Origin: JBNKFQ01 sp050289385
Lineage (GTDB): Bacteria; Pseudomonadota; Gammaproteobacteria; Pseudomonadales; Porticoccaceae
Direction of reading: 5' to 3'
Length of the DNA: 11,599 nt
Assembly (NCBI GenBank): GCA_050289385.1
Contig: JBNKFQ010000233.1
Coordinates: 1 to 11,599 of the forward strand
Positions within the stretch are counted from its first letter, which is position 1. Every line of letters starts with the position of its first letter. Made by a program: the position numbers and the translations under genes. Below the pieces are notes generated by a model. The model was not told where the DNA came from, searched no databases, and saw only the letters and a list, made by a program, of their open reading frames with translations. Of the stretch, positions 1 to 7,529 are shown in pieces.

Positions 1-395
1 CGGAAGTATCTTTGCTTGAAGGGCGAGTAGATGTACAGACCGACACAACGCCCATAGCTCACCAACTGACTCCGGGGCAGCAGCTGATTTATAACGCTGA
101 TGGCAGTGTATCGCCAGTGCACGACATTGATATTGAGGATGTGTTGTTGTGGACCAAAGGTGTATTCAGCTTTGACAATGTACCGTTGGCCCAGGCCGTT
201 GCTGAAATAAATCGCTATTCTGCCAAAAAACTGATTATTCTGGACCCGTCAATTAACGACATCAAAGTAAATATTCGTATTGGTGTTGATCAGGTGGACA
301 GCTTTTTGTCTGTTTGTGAAGAACTGTTTGACATTAAAGTAACTTACAGAATTGGTGAAATTATTTTATCAAAAAACAACACCGGCACCAGGTAA
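1..395 (+). CDS. FecR-family anti-sigma regulator, C-terminal part (5' end outside window)
   Basis: The reading frame is open from the window edge (first full codon at 3) and ends with TAA at 393-395, giving about 130 visible residues. The visible part starts in the FecR beta-repeat region (LLEGRVDVQ, then LTPGQQLIYNADG). It continues through the typical W-x-x-G-x-x-x-F segment (LLWTKGVFSF) and PLAQAVAEINRYS, into a C-terminal domain that resembles an STN fold. In the known Fec/Pup systems FecR spans the inner membrane; its periplasmic C-terminus contacts the STN domain of the outer-membrane receptor and its cytoplasmic N-terminus controls an ECF sigma factor. The receptor gene directly downstream does carry an STN domain, so the two probably form a signalling pair. 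The N-terminal and transmembrane parts and the sigma factor gene are not in the window. The family call is secure; the signal sensed is unknown. Confidence 0.85.
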   Translation, partial: EVSLLEGRVDVQTDTTPIAHQLTPGQQLIYNADGSVSPVHDIDIEDVLLWTKGVFSFDNVPLAQAVAEINRYSAKKLIILDPSINDIKVNIRIGVDQVDSFLSVCEELFDIKVTYRIGEIILSKNNTGTR

Positions 396-476
396 TAAAT
401 TTATTTTTTTGGCGCAATTATTTTTTGCCAACGTCTATCCATGTGCAAGACATTTTAATTTTGTACTTACTGTATA

Positions 477-481
477 GAGGT
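477..481 (+). promoter_or_regulatory. Ribosome binding site deciding the receptor start
   Basis: GAGGT lies 10 nt upstream of ATG 492. It overlaps the in-frame GTG at 480, so GTG 480 cannot use it. This favours ATG 492 as the receptor start. Confidence 0.6.
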
Positions 482-491
482 GGGTTTGCAA

Positions 492-3047
492 ATGAAACGC
501 ATTAAAAAAACTTCTGTTAACTGTTTATGGAAAAAACCTTTAGTTGTTGCCATTGCCGGGTTATTACCGTTGGCAGCATCTGCCAAAGATTACGATTTGG
601 AGGCAAAAAGCCTGACAAAGGCGCTACTTGAATTTTCTCAGGCGTCCGATGTTCATATTATTGTTCCTCCCAAAGGTCTCGAAGGGCTACAAAGCACAGG
701 TTTGCAAGGTGATTTCAGTGTTGAACAAGGATTGTTGGTATTACTGAAAGACTCGGGCATGACCTATCGAAAAGATCAGAATAATGTGTATGTTGTCTAT
801 CCGGATACAAATTCGAATGGTGATGATGGAGCGGTTAAAAAATCTTTGGAATCGTCCAAAAACCATCAGATGGAAGAAATAACCGTTACGGCGACAAAAC
901 GAGAAACGTCCCTTCAAGATACTGCAATCAGTATTACTGCCATCGGAAGTGAAGAAATTGAAAGTCGCGGCCTGATTGGTATGGCGGATTACCTCAACTC
1001 TGTACCGAGCGTTACTTTTCATGACGGTGGTGTTGGTCGCAATCAGATTGTTATTCGCGGAATTGCAACCAAGCGTCGCGAAGACGCCACCGTGGGGAGT
1101 TACTTTGGTGAAGTGCCATTAACCTCCCCGCTTTCCGGAATTCAGGGTTCCGTATCTACCGACCTGAAGCTGGTCGATATGGAAAGGGTGGAAGTGCTAC
1201 GCGGGCCGCAGGGCACCTTGTATGGAAATGGTGCAATGGGTGGTTTGATACGCAATATCCCGAAAGCGCCCAATTTGAACGAAATCGAAGGAACATTGGA
1301 AATAGGCAGCGGCTTTACGGCTCGATCTGATGATGACAACACAAAATTGGTCGGTGTTCTCAATATCCCGCTGGTTGAAAATAAATTGGCTGCAAGGTTA
1401 GTAGCTTATCGTTTTGAGCAAGCAGGTTATGTAGATTGGGTGAGTACGCCGTTATCGGAAGGAGGGGCCGCCCGAACCGGCACACAGGTTGACCTAGCCG
1501 AAGATGCTGGAAATGCACTCTATCGGGGAGCGCGCGCTTCTTTATTATGGCAACCTACTGAACGTTTTCAAGCTTCCTTGCTTCTAGCTACTCAAACTCT
1601 GGAACTTGATGGTGATGCAGCAGTTGATGTGGCTCTGGGTGGGTACAGAAATTCATTTGTAAGGGGGCCGAGACAGTTCAGGGAGGAAGAAGTCGATATT
1701 GCAAATCTGGTCCTGGACTATGAGTTTGACTGGGCAACTTTGACATCCTCTACAGCTTATCTGGATGGTCGACTCGATAGACAATTCACCACAAATGCTG
1801 CATATGCAGCTTTTACCGAAGAAGACGCTGTAGCAGGTGCTTGGTTGCAACCTAAAAGCTCATTTGTACAAGAAGTACGTCTCGCCACTCAATTTGAAGG
1901 GCCATTGCAATTTGTTGTTGGAGGTTATTACCAAGAGTTTGATTCAACCATTGATACCGCTTTTGACTGGTTTGGTACGCGAGAAAGCTACGAAAGCATT
2001 TCATGGATTACACCCTATCTTGGTACCGACGGCAGCCTTAGATATCTGGAATCATCAGATATTCTGAAGTTAGAGCAAAAAGCATTGTTTGGCGAATTAA
2101 CATACGAACTGACGGACGAATTGGAGTTTGCTGTCGGTGGCCGCTGGTTTGAATATGATCGTTCCGCCTACAGGCCTCATTTTCTCATTGCGGGTTTTAT
2201 TTTTCCTCAAGGAGAACCGAATTCCAATAATGAAAAAGATAGTACTTACAAGCTGAGTATGCGCTGGTCGCCTGCGGATGAAGTAACACTGTATAGCCAG
2301 TGGGCTCAGGGCTTTCGCGCAGCTGGCGCTAATTCTCCCTTTCCCGAGCACAATAAGCCTACCTGCGACACCAACAATGATGGCATTCTGGATGGCACCA
2401 ATGTACCCCTTAACCCTGAGCTGGTATCTGATCGCACTGACAACTATGAGGTGGGCGGTAAATTTCAATTATTGGACCGGCGTCTGATGATCAATACTAC
2501 GGCTTTCCAAATTAACTGGTATGACTTCCCTGTGAGCGTATTCGCTGATACTGTAGCGTGTTTAAGCGGTGTTACTGCCAGTGCTGGCGAGGTCCAATCC
2601 AGAGGATTGGAGGTCGAGAGTAAATTCTTTGCCACACCAAATTTGCAATTACTGTTCTCCGCCTCTTACGCCAATATAGTCACGCAGGACGATTTCATTG
2701 CGCCCAAAGGTACACGACTCCCCATGTCACCGAGATTCAACGGCATGGTAGGACTGCATTACGACTTTGACTTTGCGGGTCACCCAGGGTTTGTGCGCAC
2801 TGATTATACCTATGTTGGCGGCTTTGGCACGTCTATTCAGTCTGTAAATAGTGTCAATGCAGGAGACTACGGTAAATGGAATGTACGCGCAGGAATAGAT
2901 CTTTCAAGCCAATGGCAAATTGCAGTTTATGGCACCAACCTGACTAATGAGGATGCATTGGTAACTGCGGACTTATCTATTCTTGCTGCTAATGGTTACC
3001 GCGTGCCACCCAGAGTAATTGGTTTTGATCTAAAATACCAATTCTAA
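492..3047 (+). CDS. TonB-dependent outer-membrane receptor with N-terminal STN signalling domain
   Basis: This is an outer-membrane active importer of 851 residues from ATG 492; an in-frame GTG at 480 would add four residues. Residues 1-31 form a signal peptide (basic start, hydrophobic core, LAASA before KD). An STN domain follows at about 33-105. The TonB-box-like EEITVTATKR at 128-137 comes next, then a plug with the typical RGPQGTLYG and a 22-strand-type barrel ending in the terminal phenylalanine YQF. Length fits FecA-type transducers. STN domains pass a ligand-bound signal to FecR, and a FecR gene lies 96 bp upstream, so this receptor probably induces its own expression. An extracellular loop has a calcium-loop-like DTNNDGILD at 626-634. 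A strong terminator follows the gene. The ligand cannot be read from sequence: a siderophore is the classical choice, but neighbouring catabolic genes make an organic substrate possible. Confidence 0.93.
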   Translation: MKRIKKTSVNCLWKKPLVVAIAGLLPLAASAKDYDLEAKSLTKALLEFSQASDVHIIVPPKGLEGLQSTGLQGDFSVEQGLLVLLKDSGMTYRKDQNNVYVVYPDTNSNGDDGAVKKSLESSKNHQMEEITVTATKRETSLQDTAISITAIGSEEIESRGLIGMADYLNSVPSVTFHDGGVGRNQIVIRGIATKRREDATVGSYFGEVPLTSPLSGIQGSVSTDLKLVDMERVEVLRGPQGTLYGNGAMGGLIRNIPKAPNLNEIEGTLEIGSGFTARSDDDNTKLVGVLNIPLVENKLAARLVAYRFEQAGYVDWVSTPLSEGGAARTGTQVDLAEDAGNALYRGARASLLWQPTERFQASLLLATQTLELDGDAAVDVALGGYRNSFVRGPRQFREEEVDIANLVLDYEFDWATLTSSTAYLDGRLDRQFTTNAAYAAFTEEDAVAGAWLQPKSSFVQEVRLATQFEGPLQFVVGGYYQEFDSTIDTAFDWFGTRESYESISWITPYLGTDGSLRYLESSDILKLEQKALFGELTYELTDELEFAVGGRWFEYDRSAYRPHFLIAGFIFPQGEPNSNNEKDSTYKLSMRWSPADEVTLYSQWAQGFRAAGANSPFPEHNKPTCDTNNDGILDGTNVPLNPELVSDRTDNYEVGGKFQLLDRRLMINTTAFQINWYDFPVSVFADTVACLSGVTASAGEVQSRGLEVESKFFATPNLQLLFSASYANIVTQDDFIAPKGTRLPMSPRFNGMVGLHYDFDFAGHPGFVRTDYTYVGGFGTSIQSVNSVNAGDYGKWNVRAGIDLSSQWQIAVYGTNLTNEDALVTADLSILAANGYRVPPRVIGFDLKYQF

Positions 3048-3077
3048 TGACATAGCGTCGTTTTTGAATTAACCATG

Positions 3078-3111
3078 GGTGTGCAGCTCATCACGAACTG
3101 CACACCTTTTT
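3078..3111 (+). terminator. Rho-independent terminator of the TonB receptor gene
   Basis: A perfect 9-bp stem (GGTGTGCAG at 3078-3086 pairing with CTGCACACC at 3098-3106) has an 11-nt loop and is followed directly by TTTTT (3107-3111). It lies 30 nt past the receptor stop codon. On the other strand the hairpin has no following U-run, so it is a poor terminator for the convergent hydrolase gene. Confidence 0.9.
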
Positions 3112-3183
3112 ATAAACTTTTTCCTTTAAATAGATTATTTTAATCCAATCAATCGCGCCAGCAGAATATTATCCAATCAACAG

Positions 3184-5346
3184 TCAATTAATACATTTTC
3201 CCTGCTTCGCCTGATCTGAAATACTCTCATAAATTTCCGTAGTCTCTACAATCCGACCCTTTAACAAAGCACGCTGCACTGGATCAATATCCTTGAGTAT
3301 TTCAAACGTTCCCCACGATGCATTTTCGTGGTAACGTTCATCAAGCATGGAAGCCAAACCATCTTTCATTTTATCTACCAAATCCGGTACCGCAGCCAGT
3401 TTGCAAATACCACCATCATTGACGGAGACATAAATTGGTGCTGTCACCGCCTGCGTGCTGCCCTTGCCGTAAGCAACCAAAACAAACCAGGTACCACGAT
3501 TGGTGGTGGCTCTATAATTCAGTTCCAGCGTCTCGCTTCCGTCTTGCGACCAGGCTTCGGTAATCAAATCCCCTTGTTCGTAAAGCGCCAGGCGTACCAG
3601 CGAATCCATGTCGGGATTAACCGACGCCGTAGCGGCAACTTTCAACAAGGCTCCGGATCGAATGTCCAGTTGCTCGCCCGGCCCCATACCATTAATGTCC
3701 AATTGCAACATCGGCCCGGTGGTAGCAAAGCTGCGCCCAGCCTGTAACCCGTCAAACCAGCTCTGTACGGAATAATTCTTGCCAAGATAAACATAACTGC
3801 GGGCAGCGCCGGGTTGTTTACCAAGGTCCATATAATCCGTACCCGCCGATGGTGACAATTTGTAGCCCAGATTGAGAAAATCAAACCACAAGTCTCCAAA
3901 CCAGGGCTTTTCTTCCTGTTCACGTGGTCCTGACAGAACTTCTACTACGTCTATCAAACCATAAGGCACATCCAGCGCCAGTCCACCAAGTGAATTAAAC
4001 ACCTTGCTCTGATAATCCGTGGCATGAGCGTAGCCCGTTACACCGCCCAGGCTGTGTACTTTTTCAAATACCGGATGATATAAAAAATATTTATCCTGAT
4101 ACCGCACTGGCTCGGGAATATTTAACTGAAGGGTGTGCCCCACTCGCAGGGTGCGCGGATCTTCCTGTCCCGGCACCAGATAGTAAGGACCCTCTCCGAC
4201 AATCGCTTCTGGCCCCCAGTTGTACTGATCGTAATGGGTGGTCACCGGATTACCCATTTGCAGCAAGCTGGAAACATGCAAATCCTCTGCTTGCGTATGC
4301 AACAAAATATTGCGGTCGTCCCGGGCGTGACCACGGCCATAATGCATGTGATTGTCACCAGAGTACCAACCTTTGGCGGGCATATTGGTCCAGCGCTGCA
4401 AACGCACAGCAAGCGCATTGTCCTCATTGGCTTTGATGTTGATGGATTGTTGTACCACGCGATATTCCATGCCGTGGCTCACCACTAACTGATAAGTGCC
4501 CGCTGGCAGTTTTGCACGATAATCACCGTCGATATAAAAAAGGCGTCGATATTTTGAGGGCCAGGGGCCACCCGACACAGGCATCAGGTCTACCACCTTT
4601 CGTATATCTTCCAGCCACTTTACGGTAGTAGCATCGTCACTCGGCAAGGGCAATTTGCCAGTGGCATCATACAGGCCAACACGCACCGGTGTTTGTACAC
4701 CGTTTTCGTCCTTAACTATTAAATGCAATCGGCCATATTGGTCAGGCTCCGACGTCGTGTAGCTGCGCTTGATGGAAATATCACAAATGGTCAGGGGTTT
4801 GGATTGACGCCAATCGTCCAATAACGCACCTATATACAGATCGGTCTTCATACGCCCGAGGCCGGCAAATCGAGCTCGCGGCAAAGTCACTGTTTGCCGA
4901 TACCAGCGGTTGGCGTTCATTTCAGGCAAGGAAATATGCTGCATACGACCCGTAAACAGGCGATTACCTCCTGCGGGGGTCACCGGTGCATTGGCGTCGA
5001 ACCACAGTTCAGCTTGCGGATGGCTGGATTTAAGGTCAAACAGTATTTCCAGTTCGACCGTTTCATCAATATCAAAAGCGTAGTCGTCCAGCACATCAAT
5101 ATTGAAACTGTTGCCCACCATACAGTGGTGCCCCTCGATCTGCTCGGTATGACCAGACGGCCCACCATTAATAAACCCGCCAGACATCACTCCGGCAATC
5201 TGTCTGCTGTGCCAATCAAGCGGGTGCACGCCTCTGGCTACCAGGCGATGAGCATGGCCCGGCAAAGCGGGCAGGATTATCAACAATATCAAGCTAACAG
5301 CAGAAAACCGTGCTCGAAAAAGGCTGTTTTTCAGGTAACAAATCAT
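3184..5346 (-). CDS. Exported CehA/McbA-family (PHP-type) metallohydrolase
   Basis: About 720 residues from ATG 5346-5344; the open frame extends upstream to 5496 but that extension does not look like protein of this family. The chosen start gives a clear signal peptide (basic start, LILLIILPALPGHA, cleavage near residue 32), so the enzyme is probably periplasmic or secreted. A beta-rich N-terminal half is followed by the PHP-like metal site: DNHMHYG with H333 and H335, GYAHA with H441, and SAGTD with D504. These are the expected metal-binding motifs of the family. Named members CehA and McbA hydrolyse the carbamate carbaryl, but most homologues have no known substrate, so only hydrolysis of an ester, amide or carbamate can be inferred. 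The gene is convergent with the receptor and divergent from an acyl-CoA synthetase, which suggests supply of an acid for CoA activation. No clear terminator is seen after its stop. Confidence 0.82.
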   Translation of the reverse strand: MICYLKNSLFRARFSAVSLILLIILPALPGHAHRLVARGVHPLDWHSRQIAGVMSGGFINGGPSGHTEQIEGHHCMVGNSFNIDVLDDYAFDIDETVELEILFDLKSSHPQAELWFDANAPVTPAGGNRLFTGRMQHISLPEMNANRWYRQTVTLPRARFAGLGRMKTDLYIGALLDDWRQSKPLTICDISIKRSYTTSEPDQYGRLHLIVKDENGVQTPVRVGLYDATGKLPLPSDDATTVKWLEDIRKVVDLMPVSGGPWPSKYRRLFYIDGDYRAKLPAGTYQLVVSHGMEYRVVQQSINIKANEDNALAVRLQRWTNMPAKGWYSGDNHMHYGRGHARDDRNILLHTQAEDLHVSSLLQMGNPVTTHYDQYNWGPEAIVGEGPYYLVPGQEDPRTLRVGHTLQLNIPEPVRYQDKYFLYHPVFEKVHSLGGVTGYAHATDYQSKVFNSLGGLALDVPYGLIDVVEVLSGPREQEEKPWFGDLWFDFLNLGYKLSPSAGTDYMDLGKQPGAARSYVYLGKNYSVQSWFDGLQAGRSFATTGPMLQLDINGMGPGEQLDIRSGALLKVAATASVNPDMDSLVRLALYEQGDLITEAWSQDGSETLELNYRATTNRGTWFVLVAYGKGSTQAVTAPIYVSVNDGGICKLAAVPDLVDKMKDGLASMLDERYHENASWGTFEILKDIDPVQRALLKGRIVETTEIYESISDQAKQGKCIN

Positions 5347-5547
5347 GCGAATATCCCCGTTTGAGACTTGCAAAACAGCACGTTTATTGACATGCCGTGT
5401 GCAAAAAAGGAAGGTATGGTGCGGATCGACTACAGCAATGAGAACACAGACTGTACTATTTATTAGATACTCTCGCCAGCATTTCAGGTATAACAAGAAA
5501 AGAGAGTTTACACTGGGTTATTGTAGCAAGTGCGGGATTACTACCAG
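5347..5547. promoter_or_regulatory. Shared divergent promoter region of hydrolase and acyl-CoA synthetase genes
   Basis: The hydrolase and acyl-CoA synthetase genes read away from each other here, so both promoters should lie in these 201 bases. TATAAC at 5489-5494 is an acceptable -10 for the + direction, but I find no matching -35 at normal spacing. TACAAT on the - strand (5522-5527 read in reverse) is a similar lone -10. ACTCTC (5469-5474) and GAGAGT (5502-5507) form a wide inverted pair that might be an operator half-site set. None of these is strong. Confidence 0.4.
5354..5358 (-). promoter_or_regulatory. Ribosome binding site deciding the hydrolase start
   Basis: On the - strand GGGGA lies 7 nt before the ATG at 5346-5344. 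It supports the start that exposes the signal peptide over the longer upstream reading. Confidence 0.6.
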
Positions 5548-7236
5548 ATGACTGATTCGAATCTGAGTTACTGCCGTGGCGATACAAAAGCCCCAATGGT
5601 TTATGAAACCATTGGCAATTACTTAGAGCACATTGTTCAGCAATATCCGGACGAACCAGCGCTAATCGTTGCCCATCAGAATATCCGCTGGAATTACCGG
5701 CAATATTTGCAGGCAATCGACCGGCTCGCCACCGGGCTGTTAAAGCTTGGTGTAAAACCGGGAGAACGCGTGGGTATCTGGTCACCCAACAATGTTGAGT
5801 GGTGCCTGACCCAATTCGCCACCGCCAGAATTGGCGCCGTACTGGTTTGCATTAATCCGGCTTACCGTGTTTTTGAGCTGGAATATGCACTCAACAAGGT
5901 AGGGTGCAAGGTAATTGTTACAGCGGCGAAATTCAAAAACAGTGATTACATTGAGCAATTGCAAACACTGGCGCCGGAACTGAACGCCTGCCCTGCCAGT
6001 GAACTCAGGGCCCAAAAACTGCCTGACCTGGAAATTGTCATCCGCCTGGGGCAGGAAAAAACACCGGGCATGTTGAATTTTGACGACGTTTGTCAATTGG
6101 GAGGGAACAGGGAATTCCAGCAGTTGGATGCCCTCAAAACGACCCTGCAACCCGACGACGCCATTAATATCCAGTTTACCAGCGGCACCACTGGCAATCC
6201 CAAGGGCGCGACGCTCACCCACCACAATATTTTGAATAACGGTTTGCACGTTGGCCGGGGTATGAAATTTACTCATAAAGACCGTCTTTGCATTCCGGTA
6301 CCGCTTTACCATTGTTTTGGCATGGTTATGGGCAACCTCACTTGTATGACTCACGGGGCAGCGGCGGTATTTCCTGGCGAGGGCTTCGACCCACTGGCAA
6401 CGCTGAAAGTCGTAGAGGCAGAGCAATGCACGGCGCTGCACGGTGTGCCGACCATGTTTATCGCCGAACTTGAACTGCCGGAGTTCAAACAGTTTGATCT
6501 GTCGAGCCTGCGCACAGGAATAATGGCTGGCGCACCCTGCCCGATTGAAGTGATGAAACGGGTAATTGCAGACATGCACATGGGCGAGGTAATCATCGCC
6601 TACGGCCAGACCGAGTGCAGCCCGGTTAATCATATGACCAGCGCAGACGACCCACTGGAAAAACGGATCGGCAGCGTCGGCCGCGTTGCCCCCTGGCAAG
6701 AAATCAAGATTGTTGATGATAATGGCCGAGTCGTGGGCATTGGCGAGAAAGGTGAACTTTGCTGCCGTGGCTACGCGGTTATGTCAGGCTACTGGGCCGA
6801 CGAAGAACAAACCAGACAAACCATTGATCAGGCGCACTGGTTACATTCGGGAGACCTGGCAACTATGGATGCCGACGGTTACTTGGAGATTGTCGGTCGC
6901 ATCAAGGATCTGATTATTCGCGGCGGCGAAAATATTTACCCCCGCGAAATCGAGGAATTTCTTTACACTCATGACGCGATTCAGGAGGTTCAGGTTTTTG
7001 GTGTGGAGGACAGAAAATTTGGTGAAGAAATTTGCGCCTGGATTCAGCTTAAAGAGGGAGCATCAATCACAGAGGAAGAGATAAAACAGCACTGCCGCAA
7101 CAATATTGCCCACTTTAAGGTTCCGCGTTACATCAGTTTTGTCACGTCCTATCCGTTGACCGTTACGGGAAAAATTCAGAAATTTAAAATGCGTGAGGAG
7201 ATGCAGAAGCAACTAAAAGATATGGAGAAAGGTTAA
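5548..7236 (+). CDS. Acyl-CoA synthetase, AMP-forming (ACSF2/FadD-like)
   Basis: ATP-dependent ligase that makes an acyl-CoA from a free carboxylic acid through an acyl-adenylate, probably in the cytoplasm. About 562 residues from ATG 5548; a GTG at 5530 would add six, and GGGA at 5534-5537 sits 10 nt before the ATG. Adenylate-forming motifs are intact and in order: phosphate loop TSGTTGNPKG at 211-220, YGQTE at 352-356, the ATP-ribose aspartate D436 in HSGDL, hinge region GRIKD from about 450 with RGGENIYPREIEE, and the catalytic lysine K542 in TVTGKIQK near the C-terminus. The pattern, including the CSPVNHM stretch after YGQTE, is closest to the medium-chain ACSF2 group rather than to E. 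coli FadD. Acid specificity cannot be read. It is divergent from the exported hydrolase and is separated from the next gene by a 293-bp gap, so it may be a single-gene transcript. Confidence 0.93.
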   Translation: MTDSNLSYCRGDTKAPMVYETIGNYLEHIVQQYPDEPALIVAHQNIRWNYRQYLQAIDRLATGLLKLGVKPGERVGIWSPNNVEWCLTQFATARIGAVLVCINPAYRVFELEYALNKVGCKVIVTAAKFKNSDYIEQLQTLAPELNACPASELRAQKLPDLEIVIRLGQEKTPGMLNFDDVCQLGGNREFQQLDALKTTLQPDDAINIQFTSGTTGNPKGATLTHHNILNNGLHVGRGMKFTHKDRLCIPVPLYHCFGMVMGNLTCMTHGAAAVFPGEGFDPLATLKVVEAEQCTALHGVPTMFIAELELPEFKQFDLSSLRTGIMAGAPCPIEVMKRVIADMHMGEVIIAYGQTECSPVNHMTSADDPLEKRIGSVGRVAPWQEIKIVDDNGRVVGIGEKGELCCRGYAVMSGYWADEEQTRQTIDQAHWLHSGDLATMDADGYLEIVGRIKDLIIRGGENIYPREIEEFLYTHDAIQEVQVFGVEDRKFGEEICAWIQLKEGASITEEEIKQHCRNNIAHFKVPRYISFVTSYPLTVTGKIQKFKMREEMQKQLKDMEKG

Positions 7237-7269
7237 GGAACCTCTGATTAATTAGAGTAAATTTCTGCG

Positions 7270-7364
7270 TGGTCTGAAGCGTGCAGTTGCAAGGCGCAAT
7301 CCGAAGGTCAGGACTGGTTGTCCCTGACGAGGATTGCAACGCGGCAAATGCGTGCTTCAGACCA
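7270..7364. repeat. Imperfect inverted repeat, possible REP/MITE-like interspersed element
   Basis: The left arm 7270-7313 begins TGGTCTGAAGC and the right arm 7321-7364 ends with its exact complement GCTTCAGACCA. The inner arms continue with partial pairing, including GCAATCC against GGATTGC and GTCAGG against CCTGAC, around a short loop. Arms of about 44 nt give a long cruciform or RNA hairpin. No T-run follows, so it is not a classic terminator. Flanks share AAAT segments (7259-7262 and 7371-7374), and the near-palindrome CTCTGATTAATTAGAG at 7242-7257 lies between the stop codon and the left arm. The size and layout resemble interspersed palindromic elements, but only one copy is in this window. 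Confidence 0.7.
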
Positions 7365-7452
7365 AAACTTTATTTGCCCATGTTGAATTCGGCTCTCCCA
7401 GAAGACTGATTACAGTCCATCACAATTTGTTATAGGTCACAAAAATTTACTA

Positions 7453-7482
7453 TTGGCTGAATTTTTTCGACCGCAGTAGTAT
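7453..7482 (+). promoter_or_regulatory. Candidate sigma70 promoter of the CoA-transferase/TRAP operon
   Basis: TTGGCT at 7453-7458 and TAGTAT at 7477-7482 are separated by 18 nt. Transcription would start near 7489, about 40 nt before the first gene. The match is moderate and no experiment supports it; the two TCACAA repeats just upstream are in position for an activator. Confidence 0.35.
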
Positions 7483-7529
7483 GAAACTTCACTATCAAAC
7501 TTCTCCATCATCCCATCGGAACGCAACTG

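Larger units (their letters stand above)
7237..7529. other. Intergenic region with large dyad and candidate promoter
   Basis: No coding frame in these 293 bases looks real. The left half is filled by an imperfect inverted repeat that starts close behind the synthetase stop. The right half is AT-rich and holds a small perfect hairpin or palindrome (GACTG 7404-7408, ATTA, CAGTC 7413-7417), two TCACAA-containing repeats (7420 and 7437) and a sigma70-like promoter candidate for the downstream operon. Confidence 0.7.

Noticed and set aside
409..436. ECF-type promoter before the receptor gene (TTGGC/GCCAA inverted pair and a CGTCT -10-like box)
   Set aside because: CGTCT at 432-436 fits an ECF -10, but no credible -35 lies 15-17 nt upstream; the inverted pair sits in T-rich sequence and may be chance.
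3142..3180. Short direct repeat ATCCAATCAA between the convergent genes
   Set aside because: Two 10-nt copies in AT-rich DNA without further structure are likely chance.
4894..5364. Open frame of 156 codons on the + strand across the start of the hydrolase gene
   Set aside because: It is antisense to a well-supported signal peptide and mature domain, and has no recognisable domain.
5347..5496. Longer N-terminus for the hydrolase up to 5496
   Set aside because: It would bury the signal peptide behind 50 residues of unusual composition, and the ribosome binding site favours the ATG at 5346.
5782..6699. Long open frame (305 codons) on the - strand within the acyl-CoA synthetase gene
   Set aside because: It is opposite a gene with intact adenylate-forming motifs; its own translation is rich in Cys, His and Arg without a recognisable domain.
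7255..7375. Integron attC-like site
   Set aside because: The dyad is of suitable size, but the required core sites (RYYYAAC and GTTRRRY) are not at its ends, and no cassette array or integrase is visible.
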